A model generated the notes under the pieces. It searched no databases and had not been told where the DNA came from. It saw only the letters and a program-made list of their open reading frames with translations. From contig CM007319.1 of assembly GCA_000333855.2 (NCBI GenBank), positions 2,008,282 through 2,072,281 on the forward strand: a stretch of 64,000 nucleotides of DNA. The letters run 5' to 3'. Shown here in pieces: positions 11,546 to 21,737 of this stretch; positions within the stretch are counted from its first letter, which is position 1; each line of letters starts with the position of its first letter. The translations under genes and the position numbers were made by a program. Origin of the DNA: Endotrypanum monterogeii. Its lineage: Eukaryota; Euglenozoa; Kinetoplastea; Trypanosomatida; Trypanosomatidae.

Positions 11546-14500
11546 CCCCCGTAGCTTGGTGGGTGGGATTCGACCATGAAGGACGAGCCCAGCAAGGTGG
11601 GAAGGCCGCTCAGAGCAGAGGAGGCCTTCTCTGAGGAAAAGCGGTAATAGAGAAGTCGAAGCGTCCGCCGGACGGCTGTCTGTGTTGGGCGAAAAGAGTG
11701 GACCTCACAGAGGCCCAGCAAGTCCGTGGGTACCGTCCTTACAAAAATACGGAGCTTCGAATGATCTGATGTCGTCCCGACCTCTTCCGCAGGTGAATAA
11801 AATGTATCGGTATCTTTGAGAAAAGCTGCCGGTATCGTCCACTCGGAACTGTCGCGCAGTATTTTGCAACGCAGGTCGTCGCACCGACCCGGCTCCGACG
11901 AGATCCACCGACATACCGCTGGCTTCTCCGAGTCGAAGCCAGTGGCAGAGGATGGCAGAAAGACGCAAGCCTTCAGTGCTACTGGGAAAATATCTACACC
12001 TGTGTGTCTCCCCTCGCTTGCGCCATCGCCACCCGCTTGCGTCGGTCGTTTTCCGCGAGCACCATGACTTTCTGCAACATGTTGGATACTCCCCTCGTAC
12101 ATCTCCTCTTCGCTCGGAGATGAAGTGTCGCGGCAGACCGTCTCGCCGCGACACAGTGCATGATCACTGGTCGACTTCGGCAGCCACAAAGTAGGGTGCG
12201 CAGAAAAACTCCGCTGGTGCGACGCCAGTACATCTGTCAGCACCTCCTGCATCTTGTTTTTCCACAGACTCCCGCTAGCAGCCTCACAGCAGCGCCACTG
12301 CTCAAGGCGTTGAAGGTGTGTGACATCGATCTCCACCGCGTAGGTGGAGAGATGTGCGTGAGCGTCCGTCAGCTCTTGGACGGCAGATGTTACCGTCGCT
12401 TCCTCTGAGGCACCCATAATAAAGGAAATCAGCCCGCGGGCGCAAAACACTGAGGTAAAGACTGTGAGCATGTACCGCAGTGATGAAACGATGGCGCGGT
12501 CAGCAGCGCACTCGGGCATCGCAGAGCGTGGTGGTGATAGCGAAGCAGCCTCCTCGCCCTCTGTCCCAGGCACTGTGTTTCTGACCGACAGGGTTGAACG
12601 ACTGCGGTGATACCGTTGTGCAATGGCATACTCCAGTAATTCCTCGTCGAGGGCAGCAAGTGCTACCTTGATCGTATTTTGTGCCGCGCCGACTTCCGTA
12701 TCGCTTTCCAAAATTAAGATACACAGGATTGTCTTGAAGGAAATGGGGCTCAAGACGGAGATGCAAACGTCTGTGTTTGGCCCCACCATGCTGGAACCAG
12801 AAGAAAGCCGCTGGACATAATCGTCCTGAAGCATGCGGGCCTTCACGACAGCGCTATGATCTCCCATACAGCTTACTATGTTCAACAGCCGATCCCGCAG
12901 CTCAACACACCCTTTGACACCGAGTGAGGGAGGCGAGCGCAGCTCTACGTACTCCGTACAACGCACCTGCAAGGCAAAAAGAATCGACTCGACCCGCGCT
13001 ACGATGGGGCTGAAGCCGCGCTCCCGCATCTCCTGGGCCAAAAGACATCGACTCCAGGGCTGCCGCGTGGCGATGGCCTTGCACGTAAAAACGGCGGTGG
13101 CGATATGCAGGTCCTCTTCAATGTCCCGTGTGTAAGTCCACTGCGGTGACCGAGCCCGTTTGAAAGGCGTGACGAGACGATGCACGGAAATCTGCGCGGC
13201 TGGTGCCGCGGACGGAATCGCCTGGAGTACGTCAAATATGCAAACATCGGCATTGGCCGAGGCGTCGCCGACGTGTTTCGCGAGAACCGCCTTTAGTGAC
13301 GACGTGTAGTACACGATGAGGGTGAAGCCGGCGTGCAGACGGCGCGAAACAACGTGGCTGAAGATCTCCTCGGAAAGGAAGGGATGATAATCGCTGCATC
13401 CGAGGATCCAGTGGAAGCACAGCGCATTTAGAAGTGACCACGGGAAAGATACCAAGGGGCAACGAAAGCAGTCCTCTAGACCTGGCGGGCGCTTCGCCTT
13501 CCCTTTCGGCGGAACAGAAAGCGTTGACGAGACTCTCATGGTGCCATTGGAGCTCGCATCAACATGCAGCGACCCCTCTGTGCAACTCGTTATGAGACCT
13601 GGGGGCCGGATACCAAGGGTTGCTTTCACCAACTGCAGTGTCGGGTCATCCTGTGCTCGAAACGAGGTCTGTACCAGTAGATGTCGATCTCTGCGCACTG
13701 TCGCCCTGTTACGCATTCGCACCGCCTCCTCAATGTCGCTCAACAGCGCGCAGATGAGTGTCTTCTGTGTGGCGTGATCACAAAGCACGCAGCTTACCCG
13801 ACACTCGAACACGCCGGCAAGCCCAAAGTCGGTGCTGGTGCTGGTCTCGTACAGCGGGAAAAATTGCACCAGTGAGAAGACATCTCGGCCGGCACCCGGT
13901 ACACGGGTGGAGGATAAGGTTGCCACGACTGTCTCTGTGTGCAAGTATGTAAGATCCTCCTCATGGCCAACCAGTCGATGGCGCCGATCCATCGCGGCAC
14001 GTATGCAGGCGCGCGCAGCAGTCTCCGTCGAGGTCCCATTCGCGCCATGCCCACGGGTATAGCTCACAAGCGCGGCAGGCGAGAGCTCCTCGAAACTAAA
14101 AAAGACCCCTATGGAGGTCACTGCAGCAGCGTTGAACCACTGCGTCAGTACTCCCTCAGCAGAAGAGAGATGGACGAGGCCAGGGATGGCGCTCATGGGC
14201 ATCTGACGCGGGCCCGCGTTGACTACCTGCATGAGAGCCTGCTCGGCCTTCATCCATAGATCCAGCCGTAGCCGCAGTAGTGAGAGATAGGTAAGCCAGT
14301 GACCACCACCTTCGCCGACTACGGTCGCCGCCTCCTCGTCCCACCGAGCTTTACAAAAGTGATCGGCGAGTACTTTTGTCCCCGACACCAGCAGTCGACG
14401 ATACACGGCCGGCCGGTTGATGTTCATCTCGTAGTGCAGTGTAATGGTGCCGCGATGAAATTCGTGCTCGTAGCGCGCCGCCATGTGCGACGTGGAGGAC

Positions 14501-16086
14501 TCGTCCCGGTAGTCCATCAGCACGGACCACCCCTGGTTGAAGCGCAGCGCAGCCGTGGCGCGCAGCAGGTCCTTCATGGGTGCACCGATCACAAAGTCGG
14601 GGAGGCCGCGGTCTCCATCATAAAGAACAATTGGGTCACCAATGGTGTCCGCAAGCAGATCGCGCCGCGTAGCCCCCGGGATGGTCATCGGAAACCGATT
14701 TACCAAGTTCACAAATATCTGCTGTGCCAGACAACGGGACCCCGCGAATTTGTGGCACCATTCCTTGTTCAGGCGGTGCGCCGCCAGCGCCAGCCAATAG
14801 TCTACGTGCACCGCGAAGCCCCCGACAGACGACAGGAAACGAGACAACGGGCTCAGCTCGGGGGAGTCGAGTGTGAGCATTCGATTCAGTGCCACGATAG
14901 AAACAATGAGGTTTTTGCGTCGTACAGTGCTCTCCAAGAAAGCAAGGCTATCGGAAGAAGTCATCGTGCTGACATTGCTCACAAAAATAAGTGTGTTGCA
15001 CTCTGGTGTACTCTCTGGCATCGCATGCATAAGATACTCCAGCGAGGCGCTGAGCGACGACTGGGGCCACTCCAGAGGAACGCTTTTCTCTCGGTAGACG
15101 CTTTCGTAGCGACCGAGAAGATCCCGCAGACGGTCCATGAAGCGGTCATCGCTGAGCACCTCTCGGGCATCGCAGCGGGACAGCAACGTTACAGTGGAGC
15201 ATCGGAAGGGCTCGCTGCCATCGGTTTCGAGAGTAGTGAACCGCAGAGACTCAGGCGGGTACATGATGATGGTCGGATGCTGCCGCTGCCTAGAATGATA
15301 AGCAGATTTACAGGTCGCCTCAGCATCGGAATAAGCGGGGCGGCTGAAGGGTACAGTTTTCTTCACCTCCCGTGGGACATTCAGGAGAACCACGCTCACG
15401 CAAACGGTCGGGTTCCACACCTGTTGCAGTACACGTGATCGAGTTTGCTCGTCGGCGATGGCGCCTTCAACGAAAGCGCGCAGCTGCTGGAAGTCCTGCT
15501 CGCGAGCGTGAAGAGTTGTTTCGATTACCTGCAGAAGTGAAGAGACGATAGTCGGTATTCGGTCAGCCAGTACCATGCCGTTGCGCGTGACGCTGAAGAC
15601 ATCGCGTCCGTAATCGAGGGCGATCCAGAGATGATAGGACTGGTACAAGACCTCCATCGGGCAGCTCCAGTAGTTCACCTGGCTGCTGTCAACGGCGTCC
15701 CATGGCTTGGCATCGAGGTCACAGGCGCCATCGAATAGAAAGTTCGAGGTATCTCCATCATTACAAGTCTCCAAGTAGGGCAACGTGGTGCACTCCGTTG
15801 ACGAGAAGCCGCTCACATTCGTTTTGAAAGTGGTGGCTGTTCCGGGGGTGAGAGGCGGGACACGATCCCCCAAGCAAATGCCACGCTTCAGCTCCTCCGA
15901 AGTTCGTACAAGCATACGACGTTCCAGCTCGGTGCTCAGCGACGTTGGCATGGATGTCAAGCCATTGCCCTTTGGGTCAAAGATATGATGGTGACGAAGC
16001 GCGTAGTCGATCTTGGCATCCGTGCTGAACTCGTCGGACTGACTCCACAATAAATAGTGATTTACGGGCGACGCATCCGTTGTCAT
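11467..16086 (-). CDS. SZT2-like giant protein, N-terminal half
   Basis: I chose ATG at 16086 (MTTDASPVNHYLLW). The frame runs further upstream, but only through a His-Thr repeat encoded by the (CA)n microsatellite and pyrimidine tracts. The segment has about 1,540 residues. Its start resembles animal SZT2: a short YLLWSQSDEFSTDAKIDYAL helix-like motif, then a LWIALDYGRDVFSV strand pair (SZT2: FVIELDLSPSTGIV), and further on TLIFVSNVSTMTSSDSLAFLES followed by IVSIVALNR and FLSSVGGFAVHV, in the same order as the von Willebrand-like region of SZT2. In animals SZT2 is the scaffold of KICSTOR, which tethers GATOR1 to lysosomes and restrains TORC1 under amino-acid starvation. A related role here is inference. 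The frame stops at 11467 but continues in another frame, as described for the neighbouring segment. Alternative: an unrelated kinetoplastid giant protein. Confidence 0.6.
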   Translation of the reverse strand: MTTDASPVNHYLLWSQSDEFSTDAKIDYALRHHHIFDPKGNGLTSMPTSLSTELERRMLVRTSEELKRGICLGDRVPPLTPGTATTFKTNVSGFSSTECTTLPYLETCNDGDTSNFLFDGACDLDAKPWDAVDSSQVNYWSCPMEVLYQSYHLWIALDYGRDVFSVTRNGMVLADRIPTIVSSLLQVIETTLHAREQDFQQLRAFVEGAIADEQTRSRVLQQVWNPTVCVSVVLLNVPREVKKTVPFSRPAYSDAEATCKSAYHSRQRQHPTIIMYPPESLRFTTLETDGSEPFRCSTVTLLSRCDAREVLSDDRFMDRLRDLLGRYESVYREKSVPLEWPQSSLSASLEYLMHAMPESTPECNTLIFVSNVSTMTSSDSLAFLESTVRRKNLIVSIVALNRMLTLDSPELSPLSRFLSSVGGFAVHVDYWLALAAHRLNKEWCHKFAGSRCLAQQIFVNLVNRFPMTIPGATRRDLLADTIGDPIVLYDGDRGLPDFVIGAPMKDLLRATAALRFNQGWSVLMDYRDESSTSHMAARYEHEFHRGTITLHYEMNINRPAVYRRLLVSGTKVLADHFCKARWDEEAATVVGEGGGHWLTYLSLLRLRLDLWMKAEQALMQVVNAGPRQMPMSAIPGLVHLSSAEGVLTQWFNAAAVTSIGVFFSFEELSPAALVSYTRGHGANGTSTETAARACIRAAMDRRHRLVGHEEDLTYLHTETVVATLSSTRVPGAGRDVFSLVQFFPLYETSTSTDFGLAGVFECRVSCVLCDHATQKTLICALLSDIEEAVRMRNRATVRRDRHLLVQTSFRAQDDPTLQLVKATLGIRPPGLITSCTEGSLHVDASSNGTMRVSSTLSVPPKGKAKRPPGLEDCFRCPLVSFPWSLLNALCFHWILGCSDYHPFLSEEIFSHVVSRRLHAGFTLIVYYTSSLKAVLAKHVGDASANADVCIFDVLQAIPSAAPAAQISVHRLVTPFKRARSPQWTYTRDIEEDLHIATAVFTCKAIATRQPWSRCLLAQEMRERGFSPIVARVESILFALQVRCTEYVELRSPPSLGVKGCVELRDRLLNIVSCMGDHSAVVKARMLQDDYVQRLSSGSSMVGPNTDVCISVLSPISFKTILCILILESDTEVGAAQNTIKVALAALDEELLEYAIAQRYHRSRSTLSVRNTVPGTEGEEAASLSPPRSAMPECAADRAIVSSLRYMLTVFTSVFCARGLISFIMGASEEATVTSAVQELTDAHAHLSTYAVEIDVTHLQRLEQWRCCEAASGSLWKNKMQEVLTDVLASHQRSFSAHPTLWLPKSTSDHALCRGETVCRDTSSPSEEEMYEGSIQHVAESHGARGKRPTQAGGDGASEGRHTGVDIFPVALKACVFLPSSATGFDSEKPAVCRWISSEPGRCDDLRCKILRDSSEWTIPAAFLKDTDTFYSPAEEVGTTSDHSKLRIFVRTVPTDLLGLCEVHSFRPTQTAVRRTLRLLYYRFSSEKASSALSGLPTLLGSSFMVESHPPSYGGQNSGSSCASTLCTAAGYAVGSPTLR

Positions 16087-16136
16087 CGTGGGGGGGGGGG
16101 GGGAAGAGGAGGAGGGGGGGGAACAAAAAATAGTGG

Positions 16137-16176
<40 letters not shown>

Positions 16177-17215
16177 CGTTAACGCTCGACTGTACGCGAG
16201 AGAGTCGGAAGAAGAAGAGAGGAAGGGCACGCGTTCTTGGTTGGCAGAGCGGCAGCAAAAAAAAAAAACGACGAAAACAAACAAACAAACAACAACAAGC
16301 TCAGCTTTGCTGCACCGCAACTATGCGCAAAGAGTCCCCGTAGTGGCACTGCAAAGAGAGCATCACAAAACAAAGGAAGTCTGTAGATGTGCTTGGAAGC
16401 GAGTGTGTATGTGTGTGCCAGAAAAAAAAAAAAGACCCTGTATCGTGCCCACAGGTACAGGTAAGGAGATCCAAGGAGCGAGTAGAGGTGAACAAGTGGA
16501 AAGGAAGCAAGGAACCACATTCCCCCCTCGACAGAGGCCTCCGTGGTCGAGGGGGGATGTAGAAGTGGGGGTGAAGGAGCGACATGTACAACAATGACAC
16601 TGTCGCCGCATGGGCTAGCTCCTCCTGGCCAATAGCATCGAGGAAACCTAGGACCGACCTCCATCCCTGAGAGAAACGTAGCAGCCACGGTGATCCACAC
16701 TGATCAATAAAGCTGAGGGGAAAAACGTGGAAAAAGTGCACACATCAGGTCAGCCCCCATTGATTGGGTGAGGGAAGAGGGGGGGGGGGTCGTGAGAAGT
16801 ATTAAGAAGGGGTTTAACGTGAGCAGCGCATCAGCTCACTGAAGGAAGCAAGAGAGAGAGAACGAGTCACACTTGCGCACGTGATACGACAAACGGGAAG
16901 CAGGAGGGAGAAAATGCTACCGGGGTGCGAAAAAAAAAAACTTAAAAAGAAGGGTCACAGAAGGGGGGGGGGGGGAACCTGACCTCTGCACTGCCACTCA
17001 CTGACCGGGCGAGAAGAAATGGTAGGCGACAAAGAGAGCTGTTGACCCTCTTGGCTCAGAATATCACTCGCTTCCCGGTGTGCTACTGAGTGGCACGTGC
17101 ATAGAAAGATGTGCGCGAAGCACACCCTACCCCACCCTTTCTTCTCAACGTGGTTCTTGTCAGCACGGCCTATGCACTGTATTTTTATTCTCGCTCCTCT
17201 CTTGCGCTTAACGAA
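16087..17215. other. Intergenic region upstream of the SZT2-like gene
   Basis: No gene is seen. Directly upstream of the SZT2-like ATG are G-rich tracts (16088-16121, C/T-rich in the transcript), a long (GT)n run (16138-16175) and an A-run near 16257. A G13 run sits near 16962. The upstream part should contain the 3'UTR of the DBP9-like helicase. Confidence 0.7.
16138..16175. repeat. (GT)n microsatellite close to a start codon
   Basis: About 19 uninterrupted GT units; it reads (CA)n in the transcript. It lies roughly 50 bases upstream of the chosen ATG at 16086 and is in frame with it as His-Thr codons. Confidence 0.9.
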
Positions 17216-19039
17216 TTATGTCTTATGCTTGGAAGAACGCAACTTCGATACCACGGCCTTCAGCGGGTCTGCGGTGGCCCTCTGCGTCGCCTTGCGCAAG
17301 CGGTTCGACTGCGTCTGATTAGCTCGCACCCGCTTCCGGTATGCGGTGACGTCGTCTGCATTGGTCAAATGCATGTACTCGGGTACCTCAAGGATGTTCC
17401 GCTCCACCTTTATCCTCTTCGAGGACCTCCGCATAACCCGCTGCAGGGCATCAGTGTCTTTCTGTGAAAGGTGATTGGCCAAGTAGGAGCTGCGACTCAG
17501 CTCGGCTGCAACAGAGGCGACGCGCATCTTGCGAGTGGATGTACGTGTAATGTTGCTTAGCACACTGTCGACGCGGTACTGAAATTTTGCCACCGTAGCT
17601 CGCTGCATCTGCCGGAAGGGCTGGATTACGTCACCGCGCTCCTTTCCATACTCCTGGAGTGGACGGAGGTACTTTCGGGCCTGCGGTACGGTGAAAATCG
17701 TAATCGAGACGCCCTCTTCGCCGGCACGACCGGCACGGCCGATGCGATGAGTGTAACGAGATAGCGCGATTGGGTCAGTCGCCTCCACTCCGTCGAACAA
17801 AACGACGTTACGCACGTGTGAAAAATCAATGCCCCGGTGCAGTGCCGATGGCGCCTCGTCGTTTGTGCGGCCCGTTTTGGAAGCCGAGCGCGACCGACGC
17901 CGCGATGACGATGACGCCAGCTCAGCCTGACCAGCTGAGCCCTGTTCATCTGACTTCGACTCCTCTAGCGACATCTGCAGCTGCATGGCGCTCTCCAGTG
18001 TGCCATCGGTGCACACAAGTGTGGATACCGCGCCGCTCTGAAAACGCCGCAGAGTGTCGAGTCGCACATTAATCGGGAGACTTGCATCGTAGGCAAGTGT
18101 TGCCACACCGAGTTGCTCCAGGAAATTCTGTAAGCGATACGTCTGCTCGTCGTCGTTCACAAAGATGAGCGTCTTGCCGGTGATGAGAGCCATGCGGTAA
18201 AGACCGAAGAGGAGGGTATGGCTGTGGCACTCATCCGTCGCCACCAGATAGTATTGATGCAGCGTCTTCTTCAGCGGATCCCTCACCGTGACACGAGACT
18301 CGACAAGAGGGCCTTCCTGCGATTTTGCGTTGCCTTGGGTGCCATCGCTTGCCGAATTCCCCAGCTCCTCCGACGTCAGGACTACGCTTACTGGGTGCCG
18401 CAACAGCTGCCCTTTGACGGCAGCGACACCCTTAGTCAGCGTGGCGGAAGCCAGAATCACCTGCATGTTTGGAGGGAGGAGCGACTGCACCGTCCGCAGA
18501 GAGCGCTCCGCCATGGAGGAGATCACGTCCGCCTCGTCGAGTACAAAAAAACGCACATGCTGCAGTGTCCCGGAAGTGACGTTTCCTTGGTTGCACGCCT
18601 TCGCCAGAAGGGCCGCAGTAGACACGACCACGTGGGCAGACTGAATACGACTCGCCGTCGCACCGCTGCCAGACGTCAGGTTGTCGATGACGAGACGAGG
18701 CCGCACATATTTAGATACCTCCTGGGCTGCCTCCGCCGTCTGCTCGCACAACTCAACCGACGGCACAAGAATGAGAACGCGTGGATTGGGCAGCGCTTTG
18801 CCACTGCCGCGTTGCTCCCGCTCTGTGATGATACGCTGCACGGCTGGGATGACGAAAGCACCGGTCTTCCCAGATCCAGTTCGAGATTGTATGGAGATGT
18901 CTTTTCCTTTTAAGGCGAGCGGAATACACGCGCTTTGGACGGCGGTCGGCTTCGTCCACGAGAGGTCCTTCAGAGCCTCCAGCACGCGCGTATCAAGAGG
19001 CAGCTCCGACCACTCCACCTGCACATCGACTTCAGTCAT
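17216..19039 (-). CDS. DBP9: DEAD-box RNA helicase, DDX56/DBP9 family
   Basis: ATG at 19039 (MTEVDVQVEWSELPLD) gives 607 residues; yeast Dbp9 is 594 and human DDX56 is 547. The longer frame upstream is pyrimidine-tract sequence. Visible motifs are the Q-motif region (WTKPTAVQSACIPLALKGKD, about 28-47), motif I RTGSGKT (53-59), motif II VLDEADV, motif III SAT (ILASATLT) and motif VI HRIGRAGRAG. The isolated aromatic just before KPTxxQ and the C-terminus, with a LSNITRTSTRKMRVASVAAEL helix followed by a basic KHKT end, fit DDX56/Dbp9 rather than other subfamilies. These enzymes act in the nucleolus in assembly of 60S ribosomal precursors. A Ser/Arg-rich acidic insert (SSSSRRRSRSASKTGR) sits between the motifs of the second RecA domain. 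Confidence 0.88.
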   Translation of the reverse strand: MTEVDVQVEWSELPLDTRVLEALKDLSWTKPTAVQSACIPLALKGKDISIQSRTGSGKTGAFVIPAVQRIITEREQRGSGKALPNPRVLILVPSVELCEQTAEAAQEVSKYVRPRLVIDNLTSGSGATASRIQSAHVVVSTAALLAKACNQGNVTSGTLQHVRFFVLDEADVISSMAERSLRTVQSLLPPNMQVILASATLTKGVAAVKGQLLRHPVSVVLTSEELGNSASDGTQGNAKSQEGPLVESRVTVRDPLKKTLHQYYLVATDECHSHTLLFGLYRMALITGKTLIFVNDDEQTYRLQNFLEQLGVATLAYDASLPINVRLDTLRRFQSGAVSTLVCTDGTLESAMQLQMSLEESKSDEQGSAGQAELASSSSRRRSRSASKTGRTNDEAPSALHRGIDFSHVRNVVLFDGVEATDPIALSRYTHRIGRAGRAGEEGVSITIFTVPQARKYLRPLQEYGKERGDVIQPFRQMQRATVAKFQYRVDSVLSNITRTSTRKMRVASVAAELSRSSYLANHLSQKDTDALQRVMRRSSKRIKVERNILEVPEYMHLTNADDVTAYRKRVRANQTQSNRLRKATQRATADPLKAVVSKLRSSKHKT

Positions 19040-20265
19040 TGGCGCTGCTTCGGGAAAGATGCGGGGGTGAGAATAAAAACACAGCTTCCGCAGGAGGTGG
19101 AGCGAAAAATCAAGACAAAAAAAGGCGGCGCGTATGGAGTCGAAAGTCGTAAGTAGCCGCATCAGGAGGAGAGCAGGGGGGGGGGCAGTAGGGGCGCGGC
19201 ACGGATGCGCGGAATTGAAATGAGTGGGAATGCCGGAGGAAGATATAGAGAGGACGAGAGAGAAGTGGGGGACAAGTAGGTTGAGGATGAGCAACATAAC
19301 GGATGGAAGCGGTGTGGTGCTGAACTGTCGACCCAAGAGTTTTTTTTGGCAGCTGAGCAGATGACACAGAGCACCGGGGAGGTGGATGAACCAAGGAGTC
19401 AGGGGCAACATTTCGGACCAAAAAAAAGGTGAGCAGTGCTGTTGAAAGAGGCACACGGAAACACCCAGCAGCGCCAACACACACACACACACACTTCTAG
19501 GAGGAGTGACCGCCGCATATAGAGAAAAAACGACTGTGGGAACGATGAACTCTAGCAATCATGTTGCCAACCCTATCCACACCCCTCCTCCTTTTGTGCA
19601 ACCTTTAATGAAACGCGTCTCCCTTTCTCTATGTAACAGTCATGCAGAGCACACGCAGAGGCACACAGCTACGCATACAGTCAACTTCAGGTGAGAGTCA
19701 CCTCTTTACGCTTCAGTGTGATGGCCTTGTATAAAATGCGAAGCACTCTCCAGTGCACACATCCTATTCCATCTCCCCTCCTCTGGCTACACACTTCAAG
19801 ATTGAGAGTGTTTCTTTTTCCCACCAGCAGGAAAAAAAAAAAACGAAGAAGGCTAGTGACATCACCAATATATATATATATATATATGCACTCAAAGCAA
19901 GAGGAGGTGATCTTCTGGAGTTGAAGGTTGGAATGCAAGTCGTTCAAACCTCCTTAGCGCATTGCCTCGCGAAGCGTCGCACAGAAAAATCGGGAGGTAA
20001 AGGGGGGAGGGGGTAGACGACTACTTCACAAGAAACACCAGAAGATGACACCGCTGCCGCGATGAAGTGAAGGAGCACACGCCGCCGCCCCATCGGTAAG
20101 GGCATATACGAGCGAACATAGCACCAGACCCCTCACCTCTCCTCCCTCACTCTTCTATTTTTTTTTTGTAAGCAGAAAAAGCGAAGTGCGCGAAGCAGCG
20201 GAAGCCAAGGAATCGCCACAGAGTTGCAAACGCATAATGGCGCGCCACACGTTGAGAGAGACTCA
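19040..20265. other. Intergenic region downstream of the RBBP4-like gene
   Basis: No gene is seen. Short (CA)n at about 19480-19494, (TA)n at about 19868-19888, and a T-run near 20158-20168. It should hold the 3'UTR of the WD40 protein and the splice region of the helicase. Confidence 0.7.
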
Positions 20266-21663
20266 TTAGAGACTAAAAAAGAAGTCCCGTGGCCTCCAGA
20301 GCATTATGGCGTTGCTATCTGCGGACAGCAGTTGGCCAGCCCCATTGTCCTGCCAGTTCCAGCCCAAATCCATGATCACATCGGTGTGGCCCCAGTGTTT
20401 GAAAAGGGTTTTTTTCCGAGTCGAGTTATAAATAGAGACGACGCCGTCATGGCCACCGGAGGAGAAGAGGTGTCGCGAGTGTGGGCACCACTCAAGGGTA
20501 GTCACCTCGCCGTCGTGCAGGCGGTCCACCAGCACTGGATTGCTGCACTGGCGCAAATCAAAAAAAAAGACGTTTCCCGTGGTGTCTCCAAGAAGCAGCG
20601 CGTCCCCATCAAGTGGAGAAAGGGCCAGAGCGGTGGCCGCGTTGTTGATAGAGAACAACTCCGAGGTGCGCTGGGTGCGCACGTCGTTGAAGTGTATGGC
20701 ACCGGTGGAGGATGCAGCCACAAAGGTTTGCGGCGCCGTCCAGGAGAAATTCACTTTGGACACGCATGCCTCCTCGTCCTCGAGCGCAAAAACATGATAT
20801 GGCTCCACCTGGCGACTAGCATCCTTCGACAAGTTCGCAACACGCCAAACGCAAACTCTCCCGGTGGAGCCGGACGCTACTACCCCCTCCGGGTCAGTGC
20901 TCCAATCCACGCTCTCCGAAGCGCTGTTACTGCCCTTTAGTGTTAGCACATGCTGCCCCTCGCCAGTACGACGATCCCATCGGTCTTGCTCCGTCGCCAC
21001 GACGTGAAGGGCGCGCATACGCTTTTGATACTGCACCCGTTCCTCCTGTGTTGCATCACTACTGAGCTCGTTTGGCGGAAGAGGAGCGCGAGGTCGCGGA
21101 GGGTCATTCGGAAAGCGGCCCAGCGATACCTTTGACCAGTCAAACACATACACGTTTCCATTGCTGGAGGACGAGGCGATAAGCAGTGGGTTCGCTGGCA
21201 TGTGGCGTGCAGCCAGCACGTCGCCATCATGTAGCAATCTCCGCTCAATGCTGAGACCGCACGCGTTCGGCGCCATGCCATACCCCCCAACTTCACCAGT
21301 GGCCTCACTGTAGGCGGCGTTGGAACCGTCTAGAGCCTGCGTATCCTGTGGAACCGTGGCGCAGAGGAGCTGGAGGTAGCTCTGCTCCTGACCTCCGGTG
21401 CGTGTACCGCTAAGTATAGTGTGCGTGGTGAGCCCACCCTTCGTTGACACGTATGGCATCAGCTGGGCAACGGGACTCTCCCAAACCAGATCAATGTGAA
21501 ACAAGTGCTGATACAAGTCGCGCACGTGTTTGCGCCATGTGCAAAAGCGCGGCGTCTCTTGATAAGAAAACTGCTCAGACCCCCGATGGGAAGATGTCTG
21601 TGAAACAGCGGCGACCACCGGCGCTGATTCGCCCGTGCAGACGACATCCGAAGTGGACTCCAT
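20266..21663 (-). CDS. RBBP4/MSI1-like WD40 histone-binding protein
   Basis: ATG at 21663 (MESTSDVVCTGES) gives 465 residues; upstream codons lead only to a TTG. The N-terminal helix region TWRKHVRDLYQHLFHIDLVWESPVAQ matches the RBBP4/RBBP7/MSI1/CAF-1c pattern (WKKNTPFLYD...LEWPSLT). The C-terminus HTDVIMDLGWN...SADSNAIMLWRPRD matches the last blade of the same family. Between them are about seven WD40 blades (for example VYVFDW, VCVWRV, HDGEVTTLEWCPH, VSIYNSTRK). Family members bind histone H3/H4 in the nucleus as subunits of chromatin assembly factor, deacetylase and remodelling complexes. GRWD1-type proteins are a less likely alternative because the N-terminal helix favours RBBP4. A clear splice tract lies just upstream. 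Confidence 0.82.
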   Translation of the reverse strand: MESTSDVVCTGESAPVVAAVSQTSSHRGSEQFSYQETPRFCTWRKHVRDLYQHLFHIDLVWESPVAQLMPYVSTKGGLTTHTILSGTRTGGQEQSYLQLLCATVPQDTQALDGSNAAYSEATGEVGGYGMAPNACGLSIERRLLHDGDVLAARHMPANPLLIASSSSNGNVYVFDWSKVSLGRFPNDPPRPRAPLPPNELSSDATQEERVQYQKRMRALHVVATEQDRWDRRTGEGQHVLTLKGSNSASESVDWSTDPEGVVASGSTGRVCVWRVANLSKDASRQVEPYHVFALEDEEACVSKVNFSWTAPQTFVAASSTGAIHFNDVRTQRTSELFSINNAATALALSPLDGDALLLGDTTGNVFFFDLRQCSNPVLVDRLHDGEVTTLEWCPHSRHLFSSGGHDGVVSIYNSTRKKTLFKHWGHTDVIMDLGWNWQDNGAGQLLSADSNAIMLWRPRDFFFSL

Positions 21664-21703
21664 GGGTGGTGACAGAAGTAGTAGCAATTCGTATCACTGC
21701 AAC

Positions 21704-21737
21704 CTCCGGGTCGAAAGGGAGGAGAAAGGAGAGGGGA
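21704..21737 (-). promoter_or_regulatory. Likely trans-splice acceptor of the RBBP4-like gene
   Basis: The plus strand is an almost pure A/G tract from about 21711 to 21737, so the transcript has about 26 pyrimidines. It is followed by an AG at 21705-21704, about 40 bases before the ATG at 21663. This is the classic trypanosomatid spliced-leader addition layout. Confidence 0.6.

Noticed and set aside
19040..19558. Upstream extension of the DBP9-like helicase frame
   Set aside because: It encodes pyrimidine-tract sequence; the helicase similarity begins just after the ATG at 19039.
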